Below, piece by piece: positions 32,436-40,239 of a stretch of DNA of 40,409 nucleotides; the stretch's first letter is position 1; each line of letters opens with the position of its first letter. Source of the stretch: Clostridia bacterium (GTDB lineage Bacteria; Bacillota; Clostridia; UMGS1810). The stretch spans positions 1 through 40,409 of the forward strand of contig JAFQHQ010000137.1 of NCBI GenBank assembly GCA_017397885.1, given 5' to 3'. Both the position numbers and the translations under genes were made by a program. Under the pieces are notes generated by a model, which was not told the origin of the DNA, ran no database searches, and worked only from the letters and a program-made list of their open reading frames with translations.

Positions 32436-32855
32436 TTACTTTTTATCAGCTACTGCAAATGAAAATTCGGCACTCACACAAAGCTTGCCGTTAACATATC
32501 CGCTTCCTTTTGCAAAATAGAAAGGCTCGCGTTCTTTGGTGATTTCGCATTTTGTTTCAAACACATCTCCGGGTACAACCGTATTTCTGAATTTCACTTT
32601 GTCAAGGCCTGTGAAAAACGGAAGCTGATTTTCTTTGAGTTTACCTTCCATGCAAACGCAAACCGACTGACCGAGAATTTCACAAAGTATAACTCCGGGA
32701 ACGACGGGATTTCCGGGGAAATGTCCTTTTAAAAACCATTCGTCTGCGGTGATTTCTTTTTTTCCGTAGGCAATGCCGTCCACAAGTTCAACACTGTCCA
32801 AAAGGAGCATGTTGTCTCTGTGGGGGAGTATGTTTTTTATTTCCTCTTTATTCAT
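32436..32855 (-). CDS. fabZ: 3-hydroxyacyl-ACP dehydratase FabZ
   Basis: A 139-residue hot-dog-fold dehydratase that removes water from 3-hydroxyacyl-ACP in each elongation round. The catalytic motif is GHFPGNPVVPGV with His45, and Glu59 lies in ILCEILGQ. PHRDNMLLLD is the usual N-terminal block. It starts 4 bases after the fabF stop codon. In most clostridial operons accB precedes and accC follows fabZ; here both are missing. Confidence 0.95.
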   Translation of the reverse strand: MNKEEIKNILPHRDNMLLLDSVELVDGIAYGKKEITADEWFLKGHFPGNPVVPGVILCEILGQSVCVCMEGKLKENQLPFFTGLDKVKFRNTVVPGDVFETKCEITKEREPFYFAKGSGYVNGKLCVSAEFSFAVADKK

Positions 32856-32859
32856 AATA

Positions 32860-34095
32860 TCAGCCCTCGCATTTTTTGAACGCTACGCATGCATTGTGAC
32901 CGCCAAATCCGAGAGATGTTGACATAGCCAGTTCAAGCTCTGTTTCGAGTGCAGTGTTTGGTGTGTAGTCAAGGTCACACTCTTCGTCTTTTTCTTTGTA
33001 CCCGATTGTAGGAGGAATGATGCCCTCGCAAAGTGCTTTTATTGCGGCAATGCCTTCAATTGCACCTGCGCCACCGAGAAGATGACCTGTCATAGATTTT
33101 GTTGAACTGATGTGAACCTTGTAGGCATCATCACCAAAAGCGTTTTTAATAGCTTTGGTTTCTGTTTTGTCATTAAGGGGAGTACTTGTTCCGTGTGCAT
33201 TGATATACACTTTGCTTGCATCGAAGTCGATTCCGCATTCTGTGAGACATGCCGAAATTGCTTTTCCGGAAGCAACAGCTTCGGAGTCGGGGGCTGTTAC
33301 ATGGAATGCATCACATGTGCTTCCGTATCCGCACACCTCTGCATAAATTTTTGCGCCTCTTTTAATTGCATGGTCATAATCTTCAACAATGAGTGCACCG
33401 GCACCCTCGCCGATTACAAACCCGCTTCGTCTTTTGTCAAAGGGGATTGATGCCGCATCCTTGTCGGTGCTTTCGGTAAGAGCCATACAGTTTATGAAGC
33501 CTGCCATTGCAAGGGGGGAGACAGCTGCGTCAACACCGCCTGCAATGATTGCATCGGCATAGCCGCCTTTAATTGTTCTGTAGGCTTCGCCAATTGCGCT
33601 TGTGCCTGTTGCACACGCTGTGGAAATGCAAACACAAGGACCCTTTGCGCCAAATTTAATGGCAATATTTCCTGCCGCCATGTTGGGAATCATTTTTGCG
33701 ATAAAATGAGGGGAAACTCTCTGAGGACCCCTGTTTAAAAAAGTGTTTTGTTCCGCTACAAATGTGTCAAAACCGCCAACACCCGTACCGTAATACACGC
33801 CGAGTCTGTCGGGGTCGATGCTGCCTTCAAGACCCGAATCGGTCATTGCCTGGGTTGCGGCGGCAATTGAAAACTGAACAAATTTATCGGTTCTTCTCAC
33901 TTCGGATTTTTCCATATAAAGTGTTGCATCAAAATCTTTAACCTGGCCTGCAAGCTTTGCTCTTAAGTCGGTTGTGTCAAAACTCGTAATTGTATCTATT
34001 CCGTTTTTACCCTCTTTAAGAGAGTTCCAATAACTTTCGGTATCGTTGCCTATGGGAGTTACTGCTCCAAGGCCTGTAATTACTACTCTTTTCAT
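32860..34095 (-). CDS. fabF: 3-oxoacyl-ACP synthase II (FabF)
   Basis: A 411-residue condensing enzyme that elongates acyl-ACP with malonyl-ACP. The catalytic triad is Cys161 in ISTACATGTSA, His301 in NAHGTSTPLND and His338 in MTGHLLGGAGA. The start is ATG 34095 (MKRVVITGLGAVTPIG), with AAGG 8 bases upstream. A GTG at 34104 would add three residues and cover that site. It is in the operon between fabG and fabZ. Confidence 0.95.
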   Translation of the reverse strand: MKRVVITGLGAVTPIGNDTESYWNSLKEGKNGIDTITSFDTTDLRAKLAGQVKDFDATLYMEKSEVRRTDKFVQFSIAAATQAMTDSGLEGSIDPDRLGVYYGTGVGGFDTFVAEQNTFLNRGPQRVSPHFIAKMIPNMAAGNIAIKFGAKGPCVCISTACATGTSAIGEAYRTIKGGYADAIIAGGVDAAVSPLAMAGFINCMALTESTDKDAASIPFDKRRSGFVIGEGAGALIVEDYDHAIKRGAKIYAEVCGYGSTCDAFHVTAPDSEAVASGKAISACLTECGIDFDASKVYINAHGTSTPLNDKTETKAIKNAFGDDAYKVHISSTKSMTGHLLGGAGAIEGIAAIKALCEGIIPPTIGYKEKDEECDLDYTPNTALETELELAMSTSLGFGGHNACVAFKKCEG

Positions 34096-34115
34096 TTCTG
34101 TCACCTTACCTTTCT

Positions 34116-34850
34116 TTAAATAGCGAGACCGCCGTCAACACGGATTGTTTCGCCTGTTACATAATCTGACATTGAACTTGCCAAAAAAAGCGCTGTATTT
34201 GCAATATCAAGGGGATTTGCAACTCTTTTCAGCGGAATTGAAGTTAAAAATGCTTCAGCGTCCATATCCTTTGTCATATCTGTTGTTACAAAACCGGGAG
34301 CTATGGCATTGCAACAAATGTTTTTGCCGCCAAGCTCTTTTGCTACGGATTTTGTCAAGCCAATAAGTCCTGCCTTTGATGAAGAATAGTTTGCCTGACC
34401 TGCAATGCCGTTTAAGCCGGAAACTGATGATACATTGATTATTTTTCCTGATTTTTGGCGAACAAATCCTCTTGCTGTAGATTTAATCATGTTAAATGCA
34501 CCTTTTAGATTTGTGTCGATAACATCGTCAAATTCATCTTCGGTCATTGTAAGTATGAGATTGTCTCTTGTGATTCCTGCATTATTAACCAGGATATCGG
34601 GTTTGCCGATTTTTTCCGTAATTTCTTTGACGGTATTTTGGCATTCTTCAAGATTTGCCACATTACATTTGAAAATACCCGCATTAACTTCGGTGTTTTC
34701 ATTTATATAGGTCAAAACTTCATTTGCTTTTTCTTCGTTTCCGCTATATATAATTGCAACGTTTGCTCCGTTTTCGGCAAACAGTTTTGCAATTGCCGCA
34801 CCAATTCCTCTTGATGCACCGGTGATTATGGCATTTTTACCTTTAAGCAT
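34116..34850 (-). CDS. fabG: 3-oxoacyl-ACP reductase FabG
   Basis: A 244-residue short-chain dehydrogenase that reduces 3-oxoacyl-ACP with NADPH. The cofactor loop is TGASRGIG (9-16), followed by NNAGITRD, and the catalytic Ser and Tyr-x3-Lys in NVSSVSG and YSSSKAG. YVTGETIRVDGG is near the C-terminus. It overlaps the end of fabD by 8 bases, implying translational coupling. Confidence 0.95.
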   Translation of the reverse strand: MLKGKNAIITGASRGIGAAIAKLFAENGANVAIIYSGNEEKANEVLTYINENTEVNAGIFKCNVANLEECQNTVKEITEKIGKPDILVNNAGITRDNLILTMTEDEFDDVIDTNLKGAFNMIKSTARGFVRQKSGKIINVSSVSGLNGIAGQANYSSSKAGLIGLTKSVAKELGGKNICCNAIAPGFVTTDMTKDMDAEAFLTSIPLKRVANPLDIANTALFLASSMSDYVTGETIRVDGGLAI

Positions 34851-35763
34851 TGTTTTTCAGCGCCTCCAATGTAGCATCAAGACTTTCTTTATCTTGAACA
34901 TTATATACATTCACTTCTTTTGAAATCTTTTTAATAAGTCCCGAAAGAGTTTTTCCTGCTCCGACTTCAATAAAATCGGTAAAACCGTCTGCAATCATGT
35001 TTTCGATTGTTGTCTGCCATTTTACGGGGCTCTTCATCTGAAGTTTAAGGGTTTCTCTCACACCTTCACCGTAGGGGAGAGCAGTGAGGTTTGCAAAGCA
35101 GGGTTTAACGGGAGCATCAATTTCAAATGATTCAAGCTTTTTACCAAATTCATCTGCGGCGTCTGCCATGAAAGGTGAATGGAATGCGGCACTCACTGCA
35201 AGAGGAATAATTCTGCCGCCTGCTTCTTTAACTTTTTCTTCAAATGCACTCATTTCGCTCTTAAGACCCGAAACAACAATCTGCCCGGGGCAGTTATAGT
35301 TAACGGGATACAGGTTTTCAAATTCATTGGTAAGATTTTCAACATCTTCTGCCGAAAGCTTCATAACAGCCGCCATGGCGGTGTCTGCTTTTCCTGCGGC
35401 ATTGTTCATTAGCTTGCCACGCTCTGTTACAATTTTAAATCCTTCCTCGTGTGAATATGCTCCTGCATATGCAAGCGCCGCAATTTCACCAAGAGAAAAA
35501 CCAGCAACTGCATCTGCATTGATGCCGTTATCTTCAAGGGCAAGAGCTGCACCAAGATCCACAAGATAGAGACAAGGCTGTGTGTTGGCAGTAATTTTCA
35601 GTTCTTCATCACTACCTTCAAATGATTGTTTCATTGTGCCGTTTCTTATTTCTTCGGCATTGTCATACATTTTTTTTACAGAGCCGCCAAGTTCATAGAG
35701 ACTTTTACCCATACCGCTGTACTGTGCGCCCTGTCCTGAAAAAACAAATGCTATTTTACCCAT
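34843..35763 (-). CDS. fabD: Malonyl-CoA:ACP transacylase FabD
   Basis: A 306-residue enzyme that loads malonate from malonyl-CoA onto ACP. The nucleophile is Ser90 in GFSLGE, with His195 in AAFHSPFM and Gln11 in FSGQGAQ. It overlaps fabK by 13 bases and fabG by 8 bases, so three genes are tightly coupled. Length fits the family. Confidence 0.95.
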   Translation of the reverse strand: MGKIAFVFSGQGAQYSGMGKSLYELGGSVKKMYDNAEEIRNGTMKQSFEGSDEELKITANTQPCLYLVDLGAALALEDNGINADAVAGFSLGEIAALAYAGAYSHEEGFKIVTERGKLMNNAAGKADTAMAAVMKLSAEDVENLTNEFENLYPVNYNCPGQIVVSGLKSEMSAFEEKVKEAGGRIIPLAVSAAFHSPFMADAADEFGKKLESFEIDAPVKPCFANLTALPYGEGVRETLKLQMKSPVKWQTTIENMIADGFTDFIEVGAGKTLSGLIKKISKEVNVYNVQDKESLDATLEALKNNA

Positions 35764-36695
35764 TTTTTTGCTCCATTCAATAAGATTTCTGCTTCATCAA
35801 ATATTTCTGTAATAATGTCTTTAACGTTTTGTTCTTTATTTACCATTCCGGCAATCTGTCCTGCAAGGAAACAACCTTTTTTGTCATCACCGTCAACAAC
35901 AGCCGCACGAAGTGTGCCAACAGCCATTGCTTCAAGCTCTTCATCGGGAATATTGGTATATTCCGCTTTTGAATAGGCTCTTGAAAAAGGTGTTTTGATG
36001 CTTCTTACGGGATGTCCCAGTCTTTTTCCGGTGACAATTGTTGCCGTGTCATTTGCTTTTAAAACTTTGTTTTTATAATTTTGATTTATACTGCACTCTG
36101 TTGCAGTCAGAAAACGTGTACCAATCTGAATACCTTGGGCTCCAAGCATGAAAGCTGCAGCCGCACCTCTGCCGTCGGCAATACCGCCTGCGGCAATAAC
36201 CGGGATGCTCACTGCATCACAAACTTGGGGTATAAGAGCCATTGTAGTGAGGTCACCAACATGACCGCCCGACTCTCCGCCCTCTGCAATGATTGCATCA
36301 ACTCCGCTTCTTTCGCAAAGCTTTGCCAGTGCACAGCTTGGTACAACGGGGATTACTTTAATAGCGGCTTCCTTCCACATGGGAACATATTTTTCGGGAT
36401 TACCTGCACCTGTGGTTACAACGGAAACCTTGCTTTGTGAAATCATTTTTGCAATTTCTTCGACATTGTTACCCATTAGCATAACATTAACACCGATGGG
36501 TTTTTTGGTGAGGGAGGAAGCAATGTCAATTTGATTTTTAACGTACTCAACATCACCGCTTGCGGCAGATATAATGCCGAGTCCTCCCGCTTCCGATACT
36601 GCGGCGGCAAGCTTGCCGTCGGAAATATGTGCCATACCTCCCTGAAAAATGGGATATGTAATACCAAGCATATTGCAAATTTTAGAATTGATCAT
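35751..36695 (-). CDS. fabK: Enoyl-ACP reductase II (FabK), FMN-dependent
   Basis: A flavoprotein of 314 residues that reduces trans-2-enoyl-ACP in the last step of each elongation round. It belongs to the nitronate monooxygenase-like TIM barrel group, with YPIFQGGMAHISDG, GVNVMLM, IIAEGGESGGHVG (catalytic His) and IAAGGIADGRG. The position in the fab operon supports FabK over nitronate monooxygenase. The start is ATG 36695; an upstream TTG at 36716 lies in its ribosome binding region. No fabI is present in the window. Confidence 0.94.
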   Translation of the reverse strand: MINSKICNMLGITYPIFQGGMAHISDGKLAAAVSEAGGLGIISAASGDVEYVKNQIDIASSLTKKPIGVNVMLMGNNVEEIAKMISQSKVSVVTTGAGNPEKYVPMWKEAAIKVIPVVPSCALAKLCERSGVDAIIAEGGESGGHVGDLTTMALIPQVCDAVSIPVIAAGGIADGRGAAAAFMLGAQGIQIGTRFLTATECSINQNYKNKVLKANDTATIVTGKRLGHPVRSIKTPFSRAYSKAEYTNIPDEELEAMAVGTLRAAVVDGDDKKGCFLAGQIAGMVNKEQNVKDIITEIFDEAEILLNGAKKWVK

Positions 36696-36734
36696 TTTGC
36701 TTCCCAACCTTTCCAAAAATTTTGTCAGTTAAAA

Positions 36735-36956
36735 TTATGCAAGTTTTGCATCGATGTAAGCAACAAGTTCTTTAACAGATTTGCCTACTTCAGCAGGTTT
36801 GATTTCGATACCGAATTCATCTTCCATTTCCATCATGATTTCAACTGTGTCAAGAGAATCAACACCGAGGTCTTCAAATGTTGTTTCTTCTGTGATTTCA
36901 GCTGTGTCAATGTCAAGATGTTCAGCCAATAATTCCTTTACTTTTTCGATTGTCAT
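36735..36956 (-). CDS. acpP: Acyl carrier protein
   Basis: A 73-residue acidic carrier protein. Ser34 in GVDSLDTVE takes the 4'-phosphopantetheine arm to which growing chains are attached. The start is ATG 36956, 8 bases after GGAGG. A nearby upstream ATG at 36971 would include that site. It lies between fabH and fabK. Confidence 0.96.
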   Translation of the reverse strand: MTIEKVKELLAEHLDIDTAEITEETTFEDLGVDSLDTVEIMMEMEDEFGIEIKPAEVGKSVKELVAYIDAKLA

Positions 36957-37010
36957 AACAATTACCTCCATTTTTAATTTTTTATATTAAATAATTGTAA
37001 CAATTATCTG

Positions 37011-37964
37011 TTACCATCTTATAAGGCATGCGGCACTTGAAAGTCCGCCGCCAAATGCAGACATAACCAGCAAATCACCGCGTTTGATTTTGCCTGAGGC
37101 ATCAAGCTCTGCAAGGGCAATGGGTACACTTGCCGAAGAAGTGTTGCCGTATTTTTCAATGTTTACAAAAAATTTGTCTTTGGATAGCTTTAGTCTTTTG
37201 GATGCGTAGTCAATGATTCTGATGTTTGCCTGGTGTGTGACCACATGGTCAATATCATCTAATGTATATCCGCATTTTGAAACAAGTTCTTTTATGTCAT
37301 TTACAATTTTGTTTACTGCAAATTTAAATGTTTCCTGCCCGTCCATAAATATGTAAGGTGCAGGTTTTTCGGCGGTGTAAAAAGGAGATGTTCCGCCAAA
37401 GGACGGAATTTTTATAACGGAATCATCACCTTGGGTAAAGAGTTTTGATCCCAGATATCCTTCTCCCTTGGTGATTACAGCCGCACCTGCGCCGTCGCCA
37501 AAGATTACACACGTGCTTCTGTCTGTCCAGTCAACGATTTTGCTTAGACGCTCTGCACCGATTACAAGGATGTTTTCGTATGTACCTCTTGCCATGAATG
37601 ACACTGCGGTATCGAGAGCAAACAAAAATCCGCTGCATGCAGAGTTGATATCAAAAGCAGGGCATGTTGCACCGATTTCTTTTTGAACAGTTCCTGCAAC
37701 AGTAGGACATATATTCTCTGCACTGACGGATGCCGCAATGATGAGATCAAGTTCTTCAGGTTTAATGCCTGCATTTTTAATTGCAGCTAAAGATGCTTTA
37801 ACCGCAAAATCAGAAGCTGTTTCGTCAACAGAAACTCTTCTTTGGCTCACGCCGACTCTTTGCATTATCCATTCGTCAGAGGTGTCAACCAGTTTTGCTA
37901 AATCATCATTTGTGACAACTTTTTCGGGTACATATGCACCTGTTCCTATTATCTTAATACTCAT
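37011..37964 (-). CDS. fabH: 3-oxoacyl-ACP synthase III (FabH)
   Basis: A 317-residue initiating condensing enzyme, joining an acyl-CoA primer to malonyl-ACP. The catalytic residues are Cys110 in NSACSGFLF, His244 in VVTHQANIR and Asn274 in YGNTSSAS. The start is ATG 37964, preceded by GAAAGGAAG. The longer frame to 37997 overlaps the promoter. It is the first gene of the operon, whose upstream DNA carries the tandem palindromes. Confidence 0.96.
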   Translation of the reverse strand: MSIKIIGTGAYVPEKVVTNDDLAKLVDTSDEWIMQRVGVSQRRVSVDETASDFAVKASLAAIKNAGIKPEELDLIIAASVSAENICPTVAGTVQKEIGATCPAFDINSACSGFLFALDTAVSFMARGTYENILVIGAERLSKIVDWTDRSTCVIFGDGAGAAVITKGEGYLGSKLFTQGDDSVIKIPSFGGTSPFYTAEKPAPYIFMDGQETFKFAVNKIVNDIKELVSKCGYTLDDIDHVVTHQANIRIIDYASKRLKLSKDKFFVNIEKYGNTSSASVPIALAELDASGKIKRGDLLVMSAFGGGLSSAACLIRW

Positions 37965-38003
37965 ACGGATTCTTCCTTTCTCATGTTGTGTTATCATTAT
38001 ATG

Positions 38004-38032
38004 ATTATATCATACGCCACTCTTCAGCACAG
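38004..38032 (-). promoter_or_regulatory. Extended -10 promoter of the fab operon
   Basis: On the minus strand TGATATAAT (38012-38004) gives an extended -10. The hexamer 17 bases upstream (CTGTGC, 38032-38027) is a poor -35 and lies within the first palindrome. The start would be near 37998. A weak -35 overlapped by a regulator site suggests the regulator decides promoter strength. Confidence 0.6.
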
Positions 38033-38143
38033 TGTGTGCTGTGATACACAAAATAATTCGGCACACGCTGTGCCGAGATAGTCAAAATATATCAGCACAC
38101 ACTGTGCTGTAATATCCAAAATAATTCAGCACGATGTGTGCTG
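38025..38143 (-). promoter_or_regulatory. Four tandem 17-base palindromes upstream of fabH
   Basis: Palindromes of the form CAGCACANNNTGTGCTG start at 38025, 38059, 38093 and 38127, exactly 34 bases apart. The second reads CGGCACA/TGTGCCG (compensated change), and the fourth has one arm mismatch. The 17-base linkers are also related (CAAAATAATT-like). The same palindrome lies at the TetR gene start, so these are probably its operators. Confidence 0.8.
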
Positions 38144-38151
38144 GATTTGTC

Positions 38152-38182
38152 AAAAAAACAGAGTTTTAAAAACTCCTGTTTT
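38152..38182 (-). terminator. Terminator of the TetR gene
   Basis: On the minus strand AAAACAGGAGTTTT pairs with AAAACTCTGTTTT (one bulge) and is followed by seven T, starting 5 bases after the TetR stop codon. It separates the regulator from the fab operon. Confidence 0.75.
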
Positions 38183-38186
38183 AAAA

Positions 38187-38765
38187 TTATGCTTTTATGC
38201 CGTTTAAGAGACATCCGAAACCATATTGAAATGTTTCGACTGCTTCTTCAAGTGATAATTTTCTGCTTATGGCATCAGCATTGAATCCTCTGCAAAAACA
38301 CCATACGGTGTAGGCAAATTTTTCGCTGTCGAGCTCTTTTATGATTTTTTTATCTGCTGCATATTCAATGAGATATTTTACTTGCCTGATCCACCATTCG
38401 CAGTTTTTCTGGGTGAGGGAATCGTGCTCAAACATATAGTGAGAAAAATGCATTTTAATTTCATAGGTGTTTATGAGAACCTTTGTTGCAACATCCATTA
38501 CATAATCAAAAAAATTTTTGTCGATACTGTACTCCGAGCGCAAGCTCTGATGCATTTTGTATACAGCGTTTTTGTAAACTATTTCAAGCACTTCGCCTAT
38601 GTTTGAAAATCTGTTATAAAAAACTCTGTTTGTACACCCGAGTTTTTTTATTATTTTTGTTACCGTAACAGAGTGGGCACCTTCTGTTATAGCAATTTCG
38701 GAAGTGATTTCTATAATTTTATCTCGAATTTCATCTTTAATGAAACCGGTATCTTTACTTGCCAT
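38187..38765 (-). CDS. TetR-family regulator, candidate controller of fatty acid synthesis
   Basis: A 192-residue regulator. The N-terminal DNA-binding domain reads IIEITSEIAITEGAHSVTVT, then IIKKLGCTNRVFYNRFSNIG, the TetR helix-turn-helix. The C-terminal ligand domain is helical and unlike named regulators I know. AAGGTG precedes the ATG. It is upstream of and codirectional with the fab operon, separated by a terminator and the operator array; a fifth copy of the palindrome overlies its own start site. It is neither FapR nor the MarR-type FabT, the well-known Firmicutes regulators of this operon. An acyl-CoA or acyl-ACP ligand would be reasonable, but that is inference. Confidence 0.85.
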   Translation of the reverse strand: MASKDTGFIKDEIRDKIIEITSEIAITEGAHSVTVTKIIKKLGCTNRVFYNRFSNIGEVLEIVYKNAVYKMHQSLRSEYSIDKNFFDYVMDVATKVLINTYEIKMHFSHYMFEHDSLTQKNCEWWIRQVKYLIEYAADKKIIKELDSEKFAYTVWCFCRGFNADAISRKLSLEEAVETFQYGFGCLLNGIKA

Positions 38766-38783
38766 TAAATCACCTTATTTCAT

Positions 38784-38806
38784 ATTCAGCACACCTTGTG
38801 CTGAAT
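38784..38806 (-). promoter_or_regulatory. Fifth palindrome, at the TetR gene start site
   Basis: ATTCAGCACA (38784-38793) and TGTGCTGAAT (38797-38806) form 10-base perfect arms with a 3-base centre. The site covers the predicted transcription start near 38801, a position expected for self-repression. Confidence 0.8.
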
Positions 38807-38808
38807 GT

Positions 38809-38836
38809 ATTATATCATATTTCCTTTATTTGTCAA
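38809..38836 (-). promoter_or_regulatory. Consensus promoter of the TetR gene
   Basis: On the minus strand TTGACA (38836-38831) and TATAAT (38814-38809) are perfect hexamers spaced by 16 bases. Confidence 0.8.
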
Positions 38837-38943
38837 TAGTTTTTTAAAAAAAATTCAATATATTGGGTTTTTAGGAGCTTTTTAACATATATATGGTAAA
38901 TAATTTGTGCTTTTTTTGCAATGTTTTATGTATTTTTGGTAAT

Positions 38944-38971
38944 TTACAATCATCGGGTTATATGTTATACT
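38944..38971 (+). promoter_or_regulatory. Promoter of the GH88 gene
   Basis: TTACAA (38944-38949) and TATACT (38966-38971) are 16 bases apart with TG one base ahead of the -10. The leader is about 20 bases. Confidence 0.5.
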
Positions 38972-38997
38972 TCGTTTTACATGAGGAGATGATTTAA

Positions 38998-40194
38998 ATG
39001 CAAAGAGGTAATATTAAATTAAATAATCCCGAACGTTTTAACGACGGATTTGAAATTTCTAAAGAAAAACTGAATGCTGCCATAAAAAAAGCTACCGATA
39101 AGTGGCTTAAAAAGCTTGAAGAGTTTAATGGAAAATTTCCGGGAACAATGTCTAAGGAAGAGGACAAATATGTTCTTGGTGAAAACAATTCATGGACTCA
39201 AGGTATGCACACCGGTTCGGCACTCCTTGCCTACGAGCTCACCGGAAATGAAAAATTTCTTGAGTATGCAAAACAGCACATTGAAAGTTATTACTGGCGT
39301 TATGAAAACAAGGTTGATATGTGGTGCCACGATGTAGGATTTGCTTTTTCACCTTCTGTTATAGCATTATACAAAATAACCGGTGACGAAGCCATGAAAG
39401 AGCTTGCTCTCAAAGCTGCCGATCATTTTCGCACCTACATCTATTCGGAAAAGGGTGGGTTTATTCTTCGTTCTTACACAAGAAGAGATACCCCCGACGG
39501 CTGCCGCACAATGATGGATACTCTCATGAATATTCCGCTTCTTTTCTGGGCATATGAACAGACCGGTGAAGAAAGATATATCGAAGCTGCAAAATCACAG
39601 CTTGCTGTCACAGAGAAATATCTTATCAGAGAGGATGGCTCTTCCTTCCATCACTATATGTTTGACGTTGAAACCCACGCGCCTGTCAGAGGTCTCACTT
39701 TCCAGGGGCATTCTGATGATTCTTGCTGGGCAAGAGGTCATTCATGGGGTGTATATGGCTTCCCTGTGGCATATACATATATTAAAGATGAAAGCCTTCT
39801 TCCGCTTCACAGAGATGTTACATATTTCATGCTTAACCATATGCCGAAAACTTACATTCCGTACTATGATTATGATTTTGTTGAAGAATGCAGTGAAGCA
39901 CACGACTCTTCTTCCGCTCTTATTTCTGCATGCGGTCTTCTTGAAGCCTGCAAATATCTTGATGAAACATGCGAAGAATACAATATATACAAAACAGCGG
40001 CAAATAAAATGGTTAACGGCGTAATTGATCATTGCATGGATTATGAAAACAAAGATTTCGACGGTCTTGTTAACCGGGTAACATGCTCTGCACCTCATAA
40101 CCTTTGCATTGACGGTTGCACATCTTACGGTGATTACTTCCTTTTGGAAGCTCTTGTGAGACTCACAAAACCGGATTGGAAAAGATATTGGTAA
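38998..40194 (+). CDS. Unsaturated glucuronyl hydrolase, GH88
   Basis: A 398-residue cytoplasmic enzyme with an (alpha/alpha)6 barrel. It hydrates the double bond of unsaturated uronic acids left by polysaccharide lyases, releasing the terminal sugar. The key acids correspond to Asp112 in WCHDVGFAFSP and Asp174 in TMMDTLMNIPLLFW, 62 residues apart as in Bacillus UGL. HSDDSCWARGHSWGVYG is the conserved substrate segment. GAGGAG lies ahead of the ATG. There is no signal peptide, so substrates must be imported. The natural substrate (glycosaminoglycan, pectin or other uronate) is not decided. Confidence 0.92.
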   Translation: MQRGNIKLNNPERFNDGFEISKEKLNAAIKKATDKWLKKLEEFNGKFPGTMSKEEDKYVLGENNSWTQGMHTGSALLAYELTGNEKFLEYAKQHIESYYWRYENKVDMWCHDVGFAFSPSVIALYKITGDEAMKELALKAADHFRTYIYSEKGGFILRSYTRRDTPDGCRTMMDTLMNIPLLFWAYEQTGEERYIEAAKSQLAVTEKYLIREDGSSFHHYMFDVETHAPVRGLTFQGHSDDSCWARGHSWGVYGFPVAYTYIKDESLLPLHRDVTYFMLNHMPKTYIPYYDYDFVEECSEAHDSSSALISACGLLEACKYLDETCEEYNIYKTAANKMVNGVIDHCMDYENKDFDGLVNRVTCSAPHNLCIDGCTSYGDYFLLEALVRLTKPDWKRYW

Positions 40195-40207
40195 AATTAT
40201 AAATTTC

Positions 40208-40234
40208 AAAACCGCATTTAACGTTTCGGTTTTT
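40208..40234 (+). terminator. Weak terminator after the GH88 gene
   Basis: AAAACCG (40208-40214) pairs with CGGTTTT (40227-40233) and is followed by one more T. The stem is only 7 bases, so this is a modest prediction. Confidence 0.45.
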
Positions 40235-40239
40235 CAGGG

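Noticed and set aside
35751-36695. Nitronate monooxygenase
   Set aside because: The fold is shared, but the position inside the fab operon and the absence of another enoyl reductase make FabK far more likely.
38025-38143. CRISPR-like array of evenly spaced repeats
   Set aside because: The repeats are only 17 bases and palindromic, the linkers are similar to one another instead of unique, and no cas genes are present. Operators fit much better.
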